A DNA stretch of 64,000 nucleotides from an uncultured Emticicia sp. Its GTDB lineage: Bacteria; Bacteroidota; Bacteroidia; Cytophagales; Spirosomataceae. Position numbers and translations under genes: made by a program. Below the pieces are notes generated by a model that did no database searches, had not been told where the DNA came from, and saw only the letters and a program-made list of their open reading frames with translations. Shown here one piece after another: positions 42,210 to 51,713 of the stretch; the first letter of the stretch is position 1, and each line of letters starts with the position of its first letter. The stretch lies in NCBI RefSeq assembly GCF_937903345.1, contig NZ_CALCZQ010000032.1:248001-312000 (forward strand), in the 5' to 3' direction.

Positions 42210-44606
42210 ATGAAGAGATACAATAAATATTTATATATACTAGTAGTTTTTACCCAATTAGCTTGTCAAGTAGCAAAAAAGCCTCTACCAAAAACTAATA
42301 AGCAAACAGGATCTAAATCTACTGAAGATGTTTTTTCGTTTCCAACAACAGCAGCTCCGACAGTCAGTAGCCAACCATTAGTAGAAACGAAACCCGAACC
42401 AGTAGCCATTACTATAGGCACGAGTGAATTAAAAACCGCCGAATTAAAAGCCGCGTTTGAAAATCAAATTTCAGAAGACACAGTAGCAGCCGAAGCATTT
42501 CTAGAGCAGGTTATAAACGACCAAAGAATCATTATCGATGCTCAAAAAAGAGGTTATGATAAAACAGAGGCTTTCAAGGAAGAAATAGAGGGTTATCGAA
42601 GTATGTTGGCCGAATCGTATTTTACCGATAGCACAACAATCAAGGAAATATTGAAAGAAACCTATTCGTGGTTGAAAGAGGAAGTTCATGCTGCTCATAT
42701 TATGTATCAATTGCCAGAGTTTGCAGAGCCAACTGACACATTGGCCATATTTAATAAACTTATTGAAATTCGTAATAAAGCATTAGTAGGTGAAGATTTT
42801 GCCGTTTTGGCACAACAGTATTCACAAGATAAAAAATCGAATAGCAGTGGCGGAGATTTAGGATGGTTTAGAGCCATGCGTTTTCTTTACCCACTAGAAA
42901 AAGCCGCTTATACCACTCCAGTTGGACAGATTTCAATGCCAGTTCGTACAAAAGGAGGCTTTCACATTGTAAAAGTGATTGACCGACGCCCGTATAGTGG
43001 CAGTGTTTTGGTGCAGCACATTCTAAAATCAGTTCCTCCAAATGCTCCCGAATCTGTAAACCAAAAAGCAAAAGCAACGCTTGATTCCCTCTATATTTTA
43101 ATTTCCAAAGGAGCTGCGTTTGAAGATGTGTGTCGTAGATATTCTGATGATACAAAATACAAAAACTTGGGTGGGTTTTTGCCAGCATTTACCATTGGCA
43201 GTCGAGAAGAAGTGGCTTTCGAGCAAGCCGCATTTGCCTTGAAAGTAAGTGAAGTTTCAAAACCTGTTCGAACGACATCGGGTTGGCATTTGATAAAACT
43301 TATAAAGAAAATTCCATTAGAATCATTTGAGGAAGCATCTGCAAAACTTAAAGATAAAATTGGTACAGATTCAAGAGGAGATGTTATAAGAGAAAACACG
43401 CTAAACAAACTTAAAAAACAAATGAAGTTTGTTGAAAATGAAGAAATAGAAAGAAAAGCATTTGCAACTGCTGATACAAATATTCTAATAAAAAAATGGA
43501 ACTATGACGTCAATGATGAGTTAATTTTCAAAACAATTTTCAGCATTGGTTCAAAAAATTACCCAACAAAAGCCTTTTTTGATTTTGCCGTTGACCGTCA
43601 AACTTTCGAGCGAATTCCTGCTGGCTATACCCCAACTATGGTAATGCGTAGTTTTTTTAAGAAATTTGTTGAAAATACAGTAAAATCTTATGCCGAAGTT
43701 AATCTCGAAGAACTAAATCCGGAGTTTAAGATGTTGATGAATGAATATAGCAGAAGTTTGTTGAAAATGGAATTGCTCAATGATTTGGTATATGAAAAAT
43801 CAACATCGGATACCACAGGGCAACGTCTTTTCTACGAAAAAAACAAAGATTCATACCAATTTCCTCAAAGAGTATTGGCAACGGTCGTAGCATCTAAAGA
43901 TTCAAAGATAGTTTTTCAAGTAAAAGAAGTTCTGGAAAAAGGGAAACCCTATAATTTAAAACGTCTCTATCGTAAACCATTATATTTTCTAAGAAATCTA
44001 AGCGACCTCACACCTGAGCATAAAATAATCTTGGTTAATATTCTTGATATTATGCGTAAAAATAAAGGCTACGTTTTAGAAATTGGTGGACATACAGACC
44101 AGCATGAAGAAGATAATATTTCAGCCGAACGCTTAGAGAAATCAAAAGCATATTTAGTGGCAAATGGCCTTTCAATTGAGCGAATTATCGAAAACGATTA
44201 TGCCAAAACTAAACAAGCTGATAAGTTTGATTGGGCAAAAAACCAACGAGTTGCATTTGCGTTTTATAGCAATAATAAAAAGGATGTAGAGAAAATTTTC
44301 AATACCAAAAACCCAAATGCTGTTGTGATTGAAGATGGCTATTTCAAAAAAGGTGATAATAAATTTGTCGACATTACGACATGGGAAGTTGGCAAACAAT
44401 CTGTAGCTAAAGAAGGTTATTTTGCTGATGTGACGATTGAACAGGTAGAGCCAGCAAGGTATAAAACTCTTCGAGAATGTAGAGGACAAGTATTGAGTGA
44501 ATATCAAAAATACCTTGAAACACAGTTTAGAGCAGATTTACAGAATAAATATCCAGTCAGATTAAATACCGAAGAAATTCAGAAAATAATTGGCACTAAG
44601 AAATAA
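42210..44606 (+). CDS. Lipoprotein with two parvulin (PpiC) domains and an OmpA-like domain
   Basis: A 798-residue lipoprotein (lipobox QLAC, Cys19). After a low-complexity linker and a SurA-like helical N-terminal part (about 65-150), two parvulin peptidyl-prolyl isomerase domains follow: residues 155-262 (GGDLGWF, GGFHIVKVIDRRP) and 264-372 (GGFLPAF, GWHLIKLIKK). A second helical part comes next, then about 585-690 resembles the OmpA peptidoglycan-binding fold: EIGGHTDQHEEDNISAERLEKSKAYLVANGLS with the closing NQRVAFAFYS. A periplasmic chaperone that also grips peptidoglycan is inferred. A second SurA-like gene and a MoxR gene follow on the same strand. Confidence 0.87.
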   Translation: MKRYNKYLYILVVFTQLACQVAKKPLPKTNKQTGSKSTEDVFSFPTTAAPTVSSQPLVETKPEPVAITIGTSELKTAELKAAFENQISEDTVAAEAFLEQVINDQRIIIDAQKRGYDKTEAFKEEIEGYRSMLAESYFTDSTTIKEILKETYSWLKEEVHAAHIMYQLPEFAEPTDTLAIFNKLIEIRNKALVGEDFAVLAQQYSQDKKSNSSGGDLGWFRAMRFLYPLEKAAYTTPVGQISMPVRTKGGFHIVKVIDRRPYSGSVLVQHILKSVPPNAPESVNQKAKATLDSLYILISKGAAFEDVCRRYSDDTKYKNLGGFLPAFTIGSREEVAFEQAAFALKVSEVSKPVRTTSGWHLIKLIKKIPLESFEEASAKLKDKIGTDSRGDVIRENTLNKLKKQMKFVENEEIERKAFATADTNILIKKWNYDVNDELIFKTIFSIGSKNYPTKAFFDFAVDRQTFERIPAGYTPTMVMRSFFKKFVENTVKSYAEVNLEELNPEFKMLMNEYSRSLLKMELLNDLVYEKSTSDTTGQRLFYEKNKDSYQFPQRVLATVVASKDSKIVFQVKEVLEKGKPYNLKRLYRKPLYFLRNLSDLTPEHKIILVNILDIMRKNKGYVLEIGGHTDQHEEDNISAERLEKSKAYLVANGLSIERIIENDYAKTKQADKFDWAKNQRVAFAFYSNNKKDVEKIFNTKNPNAVVIEDGYFKKGDNKFVDITTWEVGKQSVAKEGYFADVTIEQVEPARYKTLRECRGQVLSEYQKYLETQFRADLQNKYPVRLNTEEIQKIIGTKK

Positions 44607-44628
44607 ACCAATTTAGTTGATATAAATT

Positions 44629-44636
44629 TATCTTTG
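44629..44636 (+). promoter_or_regulatory. -7 promoter box before the SurA-like gene
   Basis: TATCTTTG, full TAnnTTTG match, in the 174-base gap. It would give a leader of about 140 bases before the ATG at 44781. Confidence 0.4.
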
Positions 44637-44780
44637 TTCTGATATAGTTTAAATTTTAAGAAAATACTGTTAGAAAATAGAGGTTCTGTTGCTAAATTAT
44701 AAATATTTAGAAAAACCAACAACCAGTTAATCAATTATAATTACTGTGGCATGCCACTCAAAGTATCCAAATTAAATAAA

Positions 44781-46127
44781 ATGTTAAAAAAACTATTCCT
44801 ATTGATTTGCCTTCCTATGCTGGTATTGGCACAAGAAGCCCCCATTAACATTGACCGTATTGTAGCAAAAGTTGACAACTATATCATTCTTCGCTCTGAG
44901 GTAGAGCAGTTGTACCTTAAAAGCGTTCAACAACAACAGCCTGTAAGCAAATGTCAGGCCTTAGAAAGTATGGTTGTTAACAAATTGTTAGTCGCCAAAG
45001 CCGAGATAGACTCAGTTTATGTTGAAGACAAGCAAGTGGATGACCAACTTACTGCCCGTATGCAACAAATGATTCAAATATATGGGAATGAAAAAAATAT
45101 CATTGAACAATTCGGCAAATCTCTCGAAACGCTGAAAAGTGAAGTGCGTTCGCAAGTAAAAGAGCAGCTAATTGCTCAGAAAATGCAAGGGAAAATTACC
45201 GAAAATCTAAAAATAACCCCTAACGAAGTAAAGAAATTCTTCAATAGAATTCCAACAGATAGCCTTCCCCAAATCCCTAGCGAGGTTCAGTTGGCTCACA
45301 TTGTCCGCTTGGCTAAGGTAACAAAAGCACAAAAAGAAGAATTATCAGAAAGATTACTTGATTATAAACGTCGAGTTTTGGCAGGCGAAAAATTTGAAGA
45401 TCTTGCTAAAGAATATTCTGAAGACCCAGGTTCACGTCAGTTTGGTGGCGATTTAGGTTGGTCTAAACGTGGTGCGATGGTACCTCAATTTGAAGCATCG
45501 GCTATGAAGTTAAAACCAAACGAAATTTCTAATGTAGTAGAATCTGATTTTGGTTTACATTTAATTCAAACCCTTGAGCTTCGTGGACAAGAGTTTCACG
45601 CACGTCATATTTTGTTACGTCCAGATTACAATCGCTTGGATGTTACTGATGCTACACATTTTTTGGATAGTATTCGTACTGAAATCGTGAAAGATAGTAT
45701 TAAATTTGAAAAGGCTGCAAAAGATTTTTCTGAAGATAAGCAAACACAAGATGGAGGTGGAATTTTGATAGACCCACAGTCTGGTTCAAGCAAAATGCCA
45801 TTGGATGAATCAATGGAACCAACGCTCTATTTTATGATAGACAGTATGAAAGTTGGCACGATTACTGCACCCTTGCCTTATAGAAGCGAAGACGGAAAAA
45901 CGGGTGTAAGAATTATTTTTTACAAAGCAAAATATGCTCCGCATAAGGCAAGTTTGAATGACGATTTTGAGAAATTAAAAGACTTTGCCATGATGGAAAA
46001 ACGAAATCTTGAGATAGAAAAATGGTTCAAAAAGGCAACTGCCGATGTTTACATCAAGATTGACCCAGAATTTGAAGCGTGCAATATTTTTGGTAAAGAT
46101 CGAATAAGTGGAGGAGTTGAATATTAA
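44781..46127 (+). CDS. SurA-like periplasmic peptidyl-prolyl isomerase / chaperone
   Basis: A 448-residue exported chaperone. The signal peptide MLKKLFLLICLPMLVLA supports the start at 44781 over 44751. The SurA N-terminal helical domain is evident (INIDRIVAKVDNYIILRSEVEQLYL), followed by two parvulin domains at about residues 170-270 (EVQLAHIVR, FGGDLGWSKRGAMVPQFE, DFGLHLIQTLELRG) and 275-385 (FHARHILLRPDY, GGGILIDPQSGSSKMPLDE). SurA helps outer-membrane barrel proteins cross the periplasm, relevant to the large barrels in this window. It follows another parvulin lipoprotein and precedes a MoxR ATPase on the same strand. Confidence 0.92.
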   Translation: MLKKLFLLICLPMLVLAQEAPINIDRIVAKVDNYIILRSEVEQLYLKSVQQQQPVSKCQALESMVVNKLLVAKAEIDSVYVEDKQVDDQLTARMQQMIQIYGNEKNIIEQFGKSLETLKSEVRSQVKEQLIAQKMQGKITENLKITPNEVKKFFNRIPTDSLPQIPSEVQLAHIVRLAKVTKAQKEELSERLLDYKRRVLAGEKFEDLAKEYSEDPGSRQFGGDLGWSKRGAMVPQFEASAMKLKPNEISNVVESDFGLHLIQTLELRGQEFHARHILLRPDYNRLDVTDATHFLDSIRTEIVKDSIKFEKAAKDFSEDKQTQDGGGILIDPQSGSSKMPLDESMEPTLYFMIDSMKVGTITAPLPYRSEDGKTGVRIIFYKAKYAPHKASLNDDFEKLKDFAMMEKRNLEIEKWFKKATADVYIKIDPEFEACNIFGKDRISGGVEY

Positions 46128-46215
46128 TTTAGAATTTAGATTGATTTCAGGCCTCATATTTTGTATTTCTTACCTAGTATCTGAGAAATTAATCATCGAG
46201 TTATTTTATCCATAA

Positions 46216-47187
46216 ATGAGCAAAGTTACATTTACCTCGGACGTAGAAGCAGCAGATGCACTCAAAGTGGCATTTCATCAATTACAAAAAGAAATCGGAC
46301 AGGTGATTGTCGGTCAAGATGAAACTGTTCGACTACTACTAACAGCTATTTTCTGCCAAGGACATTGTTTGTTAGTGGGTGTACCAGGTTTGGCAAAAAC
46401 CTTGTTGATTCAGACAATTGCTTCGGCTCTTGATTTGGATTTTAATCGTATTCAATTTACACCAGATTTAATGCCTTCTGATATTTTGGGTTCAGAAACA
46501 CTTGATAATGAGCGTAATTTCCGCTTTATCAAAGGCCCTGTATTCGCTAATATTGTTTTGGCAGATGAAATTAATCGTACACCACCTAAAACTCAATCGG
46601 CTTTGCTTGAAGCCATGCAAGAGTTTGCCGTAACAGTTGGTGGTACAAAACACAGTATTGGTCGACCGTTCTTTGTCTTGGCTACTCAAAACCCAATCGA
46701 ACAGGAAGGAACTTACCCATTACCCGAAGCACAACTCGATCGTTTTATGTTTATGGTAACGCTCGATTACCCTTCTTACAAGCAAGAACTTGATATTGTT
46801 AAAAATACAACTTCTGACCGTAAAACCACTGTCAATAAAGTACTTACTGGTGAAGAGATTTTGTATTTTCAGCAATTAGTACGTCGTGTACCCGTGCCAG
46901 ATAACGTGGTGGAATACGCTGTAAGTTTGGTTCATAAGACTCGTCCAAACTCTGAAATGGCATCGGCCGAAACCAATAAATATTTAGAGTGGGGTGCAGG
47001 TCCGAGAGCCTCACAAAACTTGATTTTGGGTGCAAAGTGTAATGCTCTCATCAGTGGCAAATACTCTCCTGATATTGAAGATGTGAAAGCCGTAGCAGTA
47101 TCGGTTCTTCGCCACCGTTTAGTACGAAACTTCAAAGCTGAGGCAGAAAACGTTTCAGTAGAAGAGATAATTAATAAAATGCTATAA
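46216..47187 (+). CDS. MoxR-family AAA+ ATPase
   Basis: A 323-residue AAA+ ATPase of the MoxR (AAA_3) class. Walker A is GVPGLAKT near residues 55-62, Walker B VLADEINR near 113-120, sensor 1 ATQNPIEQEGTYPLPEAQLDRFMF, and the C-terminal lid has the MoxR-type GPRASQNL. These proteins act as chaperones that fold or load metals into partner proteins, typically VWA-domain and DUF58 proteins encoded next to them. Here no DUF58 or VWA gene follows; instead a terminator and a convergent ppx/gppA gene do, so it is separated from its usual cluster. Confidence 0.93.
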   Translation: MSKVTFTSDVEAADALKVAFHQLQKEIGQVIVGQDETVRLLLTAIFCQGHCLLVGVPGLAKTLLIQTIASALDLDFNRIQFTPDLMPSDILGSETLDNERNFRFIKGPVFANIVLADEINRTPPKTQSALLEAMQEFAVTVGGTKHSIGRPFFVLATQNPIEQEGTYPLPEAQLDRFMFMVTLDYPSYKQELDIVKNTTSDRKTTVNKVLTGEEILYFQQLVRRVPVPDNVVEYAVSLVHKTRPNSEMASAETNKYLEWGAGPRASQNLILGAKCNALISGKYSPDIEDVKAVAVSVLRHRLVRNFKAEAENVSVEEIINKML

Positions 47188-47210
47188 GTTTCTATAAGGT
47201 TTTATGCACA

Positions 47211-47246
47211 AAAAAAGCTTAATGATGCAAATCGTCGAGCTTTTTT
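47211..47246. terminator. Bidirectional terminator between moxR and ppx/gppA
   Basis: AAAAAAGCT and AGCTTTTTT pair perfectly around an 18-base loop, between two convergent genes. Confidence 0.8.
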
Positions 47247-47262
47247 CTTTGGTTTATATATT

Positions 47263-48144
47263 TCACCCCTCATTCATCAAAGTCTCATACACCAACATCA
47301 AAATACCATCTTTTAGCCCCAAATCTGGCACCATGATTTCGGTAGCACCTGCCCATTTCATAACCGAAATATAAATATCTGAGGCTGGAACAATGACGTC
47401 AGCACGGTCGGAATTGAGTTGGAGTTTATTCATTCGTTCTTCTAAACTAAATTTTTCGATGTAATTACGCATCCTTTCGAGGTCTTTTAGGCTTGCTTTA
47501 TTCTCTTTCTTCTCTTCAATCATATTGAAAAGTTTCGAGATATTTCCGCCTGTTCCTACCGCAATCACATTTTCGTGGCTTGGAATATTGTTATTTATCC
47601 AAGCATGCATTTTTTTCCAAACATCGGGAGCTTCCTTGTGTTCGAGTAAGCGTACCGAACCTATTTTAAATGATTTTGCAGCAATTTTTTGCTGACCTTT
47701 ATAAATATTTAGCTCTGTGCTTCCACCCCCTACATCAATATGTAAGTATGTATTGTCGCCATTAAGCACAGTTACAATTACATTATTAATTAATTCTGCT
47801 TCTTGTTCTCCCTCAATCAGATGGATTTCCATTCCGAGTTCATTATGTATTCGTTCTACTATACTTGCACCGTTTATCGCTTCACGCATTGCACTTGTGG
47901 CACAAATCATGTAAGCATCAACTTCATGTAGTTCCATCAAAAGTTGATAAGCCTGTAATAGTTTTTTGATACGAGCTTCGCTTGCCTCTGAGATACTTCC
48001 GCCATTGAATACATCCATACCCAAACGAAGAGCAAAGCGTACATATTCTACTTTTTTGAAGCTAATTTTATTTTTGTTGGTCAAAACCGACGAAATTTGC
48101 ATTCGGGCAGCATTTGAGCCTATATCTATTGCGGCAATTTTCAT
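47263..48144 (-). CDS. Ppx/GppA-family exopolyphosphatase or pppGpp phosphatase
   Basis: A 293-residue ASKHA-fold phosphatase. The P-loop-like segment AAIDIGSNAARMQISSV is near residues 3-19, the second phosphate loop is DVGGGSTELNIY near 137-148, and a further adenosine-type loop GTGGNISKLF is near 197-206. These hydrolyse inorganic polyphosphate or pppGpp. It is the short (about 300-residue) form lacking the C-terminal HD domain of Escherichia coli Ppx. A minus-strand TACTTTTG box at 48222-48229 is the probable promoter. No polyphosphate kinase is nearby. Confidence 0.92.
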   Translation of the reverse strand: MKIAAIDIGSNAARMQISSVLTNKNKISFKKVEYVRFALRLGMDVFNGGSISEASEARIKKLLQAYQLLMELHEVDAYMICATSAMREAINGASIVERIHNELGMEIHLIEGEQEAELINNVIVTVLNGDNTYLHIDVGGGSTELNIYKGQQKIAAKSFKIGSVRLLEHKEAPDVWKKMHAWINNNIPSHENVIAVGTGGNISKLFNMIEEKKENKASLKDLERMRNYIEKFSLEERMNKLQLNSDRADVIVPASDIYISVMKWAGATEIMVPDLGLKDGILMLVYETLMNEG

Positions 48145-48221
48145 AAAGACAAAAACCCAAGTGAAACGTCACAGCGTACCCAAAGGGGAATGGTTATTTA
48201 AAGTAAGAAAGTATTTTTTTG

Positions 48222-48229
48222 CAAAAGTA
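48222..48229 (-). promoter_or_regulatory. -7 promoter box of the ppx/gppA gene
   Basis: Minus-strand TACTTTTG, full TAnnTTTG match, 77 bases upstream of the ATG at 48144. Confidence 0.45.
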
Positions 48230-48262
48230 GTGATTTCGTTTTAAAATAAGTTGATAAATAAA

Positions 48263-48292
48263 AACGGTACTGCAAGTTCTCGCAGTACCGTT
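48263..48292 (-). terminator. Intrinsic terminator after the symporter gene
   Basis: AACGGTACTGC and GCAGTACCGTT form a perfect 11-bp stem with an 8-base loop. On the minus strand it is followed by TTTATTTATC, a proper U tract for ending the symporter transcript. Confidence 0.9.
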
Positions 48293-48422
48293 CTAAAGTA
48301 CTTATTATATTTTACTAATAATTGTTTGCGAAAATATAGATATTTAATTACCTCATTATCAGTACTTTGTGCCTTTGCAACGCTGAGCCTTTTGAGTATA
48401 ATTTCTATTTTGGATCAAAATC

Positions 48423-50042
48423 TTACCAGAAATAAGTATAAAGGCAAACGATAGTGGCGATTACAATGGTCGCACCAATAGCAAAACCAGTTGTAGTTTT
48501 AAACATTGAAGCGTCAATTTCGAGTCCTTTCTTCTCATCTGGCAAAACCAAACTAAGTATAAACATTACTACTACGCAAATCACAAATACCCAACCCATA
48601 CGATCAAGGAATGGCATTGCACTCCAATCGGTTCCTGGGAGCCAATTATTGTGCATCGATAGGGCAATCAAGAAACCACCCACAATAGCAAAGAATGCAC
48701 CAGCTGAGTTAGTTCTTTTCCAGAAAAAGCCCATAATGAAGGCCGCAAAAATACCAGGTGAAAGCAAACCCGTCATTTCTTGTATAAATTGAAAACCACC
48801 TTTTTTCTCAATTCCCATAAACGGAGAAATCACAATAGCTAAAATCATGGCTACTACGATTACGATTCTACCAACTATGACGAGTTTTTTTTCGCTCATT
48901 TCTTTTGCAAAATAAGGGCGGAAAACATCTAATGTAAAAATGGTAGAAATACTATTGGCTTTACCCGCCAACGATGCTACAACTGCTGCCGTAAGTGCCG
49001 CAAACGAAAGCCCTTTCAAGCCCAACGGCAAAAGATTTAATAAAACGGGATAGGCTCTATCTTGATTGAATGTGCCATCTACGCCTAACATTTCTTGTTG
49101 AAACATTCCTTTTTGATATAAAGCATAAGCTGCAATACCGGGTAAAGTCACGATTACAGGCATCAATAATTTTAAAAAAGCTGCAAACAACAAGCCATTA
49201 CGTGCCGTGTTGAGGTCAGCACCTAAAGCACGCTGTGTAATGTATTGATTGCAACCCCAATAGTTAAGATTTACAATCCACATTCCACCAAAAAGAACCG
49301 TCAAACCTGGAAGAGACATATAATGTTGGTTCCCTTTTGGATAAATCATGTGGAAGTGATCGTCGTGATTTTGTGTCATTAATTTAAAACCAGTTGCCAA
49401 ACCTTCCATTCCATATTTGTCAGAAACCAATGTTACTGCCAAATATGTAGCAGCTAAACCGCCAATTACTAAAAAAAATACTTGAATTACATCAGTATAA
49501 CCAATTACTTTCATTCCACCGATAGTAATAATAATGGCAAAAATCGCTAAGAAAATCATACAAGTATAGAAATCTAAGCCTGAAATACCCGAAACTGCTA
49601 AAGCCCCTAAATACAAAATAGAAGTAAGATTTACCATAATATAAAGCAGTAACCAAAAGATTGCCATTATCAAACTCACAGTTTTGTTATAACGTTGGCT
49701 CAAAAACTGCGGCATAGTAGAAATATTGTTTTTTAAATAAATCGGCATAAAGAATACCGCCACAATTATTAAGGTAGCAGCAGCCATCCACTCATAAGTC
49801 GAAATACCCAAACCCATAGAAAAACCATTGCCCGACATACCAATCATTTGCTCGGCCGAGATATTTGAGGCAATCAAAGAGGCTCCAATTGCCCACCAAG
49901 TAAGCGAGCCTTCAGCCAAGAAAAAATCTTTGGTAGAGGTTTCGGTCGTTTTTTTCTTGTTGTAAATCCAGTAGCCGTAGCCTGCGACCACTATAAAATA
50001 AAATAGAAAAACTAAATAGTCTAATGTTTGTAGTTTTTGCAT
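48423..50042 (-). CDS. Sodium:solute symporter (SGLT-type)
   Basis: A 539-residue inner-membrane transporter with about 14 helices of the SSS family. The family's sodium-site region WWAIGASLIASNISAEQMIGMSG near residues 48-70 and the SGLT-type block LPLGLKGLSFAALTAAVVASLAGKANSISTIFTLDVF near 325-365 are clear. Members in Bacteroidota of this length usually carry sugars, inositol or sialic acid-type substrates. No sugar enzymes lie next to it, so the substrate is open. A well-formed promoter (50069-50101) and terminator (48263-48292) mark it as a single-gene transcript. Confidence 0.93.
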   Translation of the reverse strand: MQKLQTLDYLVFLFYFIVVAGYGYWIYNKKKTTETSTKDFFLAEGSLTWWAIGASLIASNISAEQMIGMSGNGFSMGLGISTYEWMAAATLIIVAVFFMPIYLKNNISTMPQFLSQRYNKTVSLIMAIFWLLLYIMVNLTSILYLGALAVSGISGLDFYTCMIFLAIFAIIITIGGMKVIGYTDVIQVFFLVIGGLAATYLAVTLVSDKYGMEGLATGFKLMTQNHDDHFHMIYPKGNQHYMSLPGLTVLFGGMWIVNLNYWGCNQYITQRALGADLNTARNGLLFAAFLKLLMPVIVTLPGIAAYALYQKGMFQQEMLGVDGTFNQDRAYPVLLNLLPLGLKGLSFAALTAAVVASLAGKANSISTIFTLDVFRPYFAKEMSEKKLVIVGRIVIVVAMILAIVISPFMGIEKKGGFQFIQEMTGLLSPGIFAAFIMGFFWKRTNSAGAFFAIVGGFLIALSMHNNWLPGTDWSAMPFLDRMGWVFVICVVVMFILSLVLPDEKKGLEIDASMFKTTTGFAIGATIVIATIVCLYTYFW

Positions 50043-50068
50043 ATTGTTTAGGGTTAATTAATAAGTGT

Positions 50069-50101
50069 CAAAATTACATTTATAAATATTATTTAAACAA
50101 A
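50069..50101 (-). promoter_or_regulatory. Full Bacteroidota promoter of the symporter gene
   Basis: On the minus strand: TTTG (50101-50098), 21 bases, TAATTTTG (50076-50069). Both elements and spacing match the consensus; this is the clearest promoter in the window, 26 bases upstream of the ATG. Confidence 0.75.
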
Positions 50102-50259
50102 ATAAGAGATAAAATTTGCTTTTTCAAAGAAAAATCATTGTTTTTAGAGTAAATAAATACCGACATCTACTTGTCTACGCAATAAGAATTTTAGAAACAG
50201 TATTTATTTTTTTGTTTTGAAGTAAGATATGCTTATTTTTACCAAAAAACTTTCCCGTT

Positions 50260-51516
50260 TTGAATAGAAATACAATTAGGCTCCTGGTTTTACTCGGTAC
50301 GCTTTCGATTTCGGGAATTATTGCTGTGCAAGCCTACTGGGTAAAACGTGCTTTCGACTTAAAAGAACAACAATTTAGACAAACTGTTATGATTTCGCTG
50401 CGAAGTGTAGCGAACAAAATTTCTGCGATTTATAAACTCTCCAAATTCGATAATCCTGTTACGCAACTTTCATCAGATTATTATGTATCAAATCTTAGAG
50501 TTCCGCTTGATGCCGATGTATTGGAGCATTATTTGAAGGAAGAATTCAAGAAGCAAAATCTAAATACTCCCTTTGAGTTTGGTATTTATGACTGTGAAAG
50601 TGAAAATATTGTATATGGTGCTTATATTGACGCTGATTTCGAAACAGGCAGTATTTCTTCAAAACCTTTACTTAAAACCGATAAATATATTAATTATTTT
50701 GGGGTGAGGTTTCCAAGTAAGACCAGTTATTTGGCCAGCAGGCTCGATATTTGGTTGATTTCTTCGCTCATTACGTTGGTCGTAACTGTTTTTTTTGGCT
50801 ATGCAATGTTTGTGATTTTACGCCAAAAGCGGCTCAGCGAAGTACAACGAGATTTTGTGAATAATATGACGCACGAGTTTCAAACACCTATCTCAACAAT
50901 ACGCATAGCAACTGATGTTTTGAGTCAATCTAAAATAATTGATCAGCCTGAACGTTTGAAAAAATATGTGCAGATTATTCGCCAAGAGAATAATCGTTTA
51001 AAGATACAAGTTGAAACTGTGTTGAACACCGCTCGTATGGAAAGAGGGAAAATGGAATTGGAAATACAATTGCAAGAGCTTCACAGTTTAATCAATGAAG
51101 TTACTGAGGGCGTGCAAGCTGATTTGGAAGAATGCTTAACAGTGGAGTTAAATGCCACAAAATCAAGTATTTTAGCTGACCGCACACAATTGGTGAGTTT
51201 AATTAGAAACCTGCTCGAAAATGCCATAAAATACTCACCTAAACCGCCTAGTATAATTATTCGTACCGAAAATATAGATGATAAGTTGGTGTTTTCGGTG
51301 GCTGATAAAGGTATAGGTATTCCTAAAGAAAATATACCCAAAATATTTAATAAATTTTACAGGGTTCCTACGGGTAATTTGCACAATGTAAAGGGTTTTG
51401 GTTTGGGTTTGAGTTATGTTAATCAAATTATAAAAGCTCATAAATGGCAAATAAATGTTGAGAGTGAAGTTGGGGAGGGGACGATTTTTAGTGTTATAAT
51501 GAAGCAAGAAGCTTAG
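50260..51516 (+). CDS. Membrane sensor histidine kinase
   Basis: A 418-residue kinase. Helix 1 (LLVLLGTLSISGIIAVQAYWV, near 8-28) and helix 2 (near 167-187) bound a periplasmic sensor of about 135 residues. The cytosolic HisKA domain has FVNNMTHEFQTPISTIRIA with the phospho-accepting histidine about residue 205, and the ATPase domain has NLLENAIKYSPKPP, DKGIGIP and GFGLGLSYV. The start is TTG at 50260: no in-frame ATG or GTG precedes helix 1. It pairs with the response regulator 197 bases downstream; the pair resembles RprX/RprY-type systems. Confidence 0.93.
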   Translation: MNRNTIRLLVLLGTLSISGIIAVQAYWVKRAFDLKEQQFRQTVMISLRSVANKISAIYKLSKFDNPVTQLSSDYYVSNLRVPLDADVLEHYLKEEFKKQNLNTPFEFGIYDCESENIVYGAYIDADFETGSISSKPLLKTDKYINYFGVRFPSKTSYLASRLDIWLISSLITLVVTVFFGYAMFVILRQKRLSEVQRDFVNNMTHEFQTPISTIRIATDVLSQSKIIDQPERLKKYVQIIRQENNRLKIQVETVLNTARMERGKMELEIQLQELHSLINEVTEGVQADLEECLTVELNATKSSILADRTQLVSLIRNLLENAIKYSPKPPSIIIRTENIDDKLVFSVADKGIGIPKENIPKIFNKFYRVPTGNLHNVKGFGLGLSYVNQIIKAHKWQINVESEVGEGTIFSVIMKQEA

Positions 51517-51713
51517 TTACTGGTTGAATAGTTATTATAAAACTTCTTGGACGCTCGTGAGGTTTTTAATTGTTGGAAAATCGCGGGTCTTTATTAGTTA
51601 TATCTCTTCGGTGATTCATTTAATATTTCTATAAAAGTTGTTTTGTTGTTATTAATTATAATTTACAGAAAATCAGTTTGCCAATAAATAGTTTCCTAAT
51701 AACTAACAAATTA

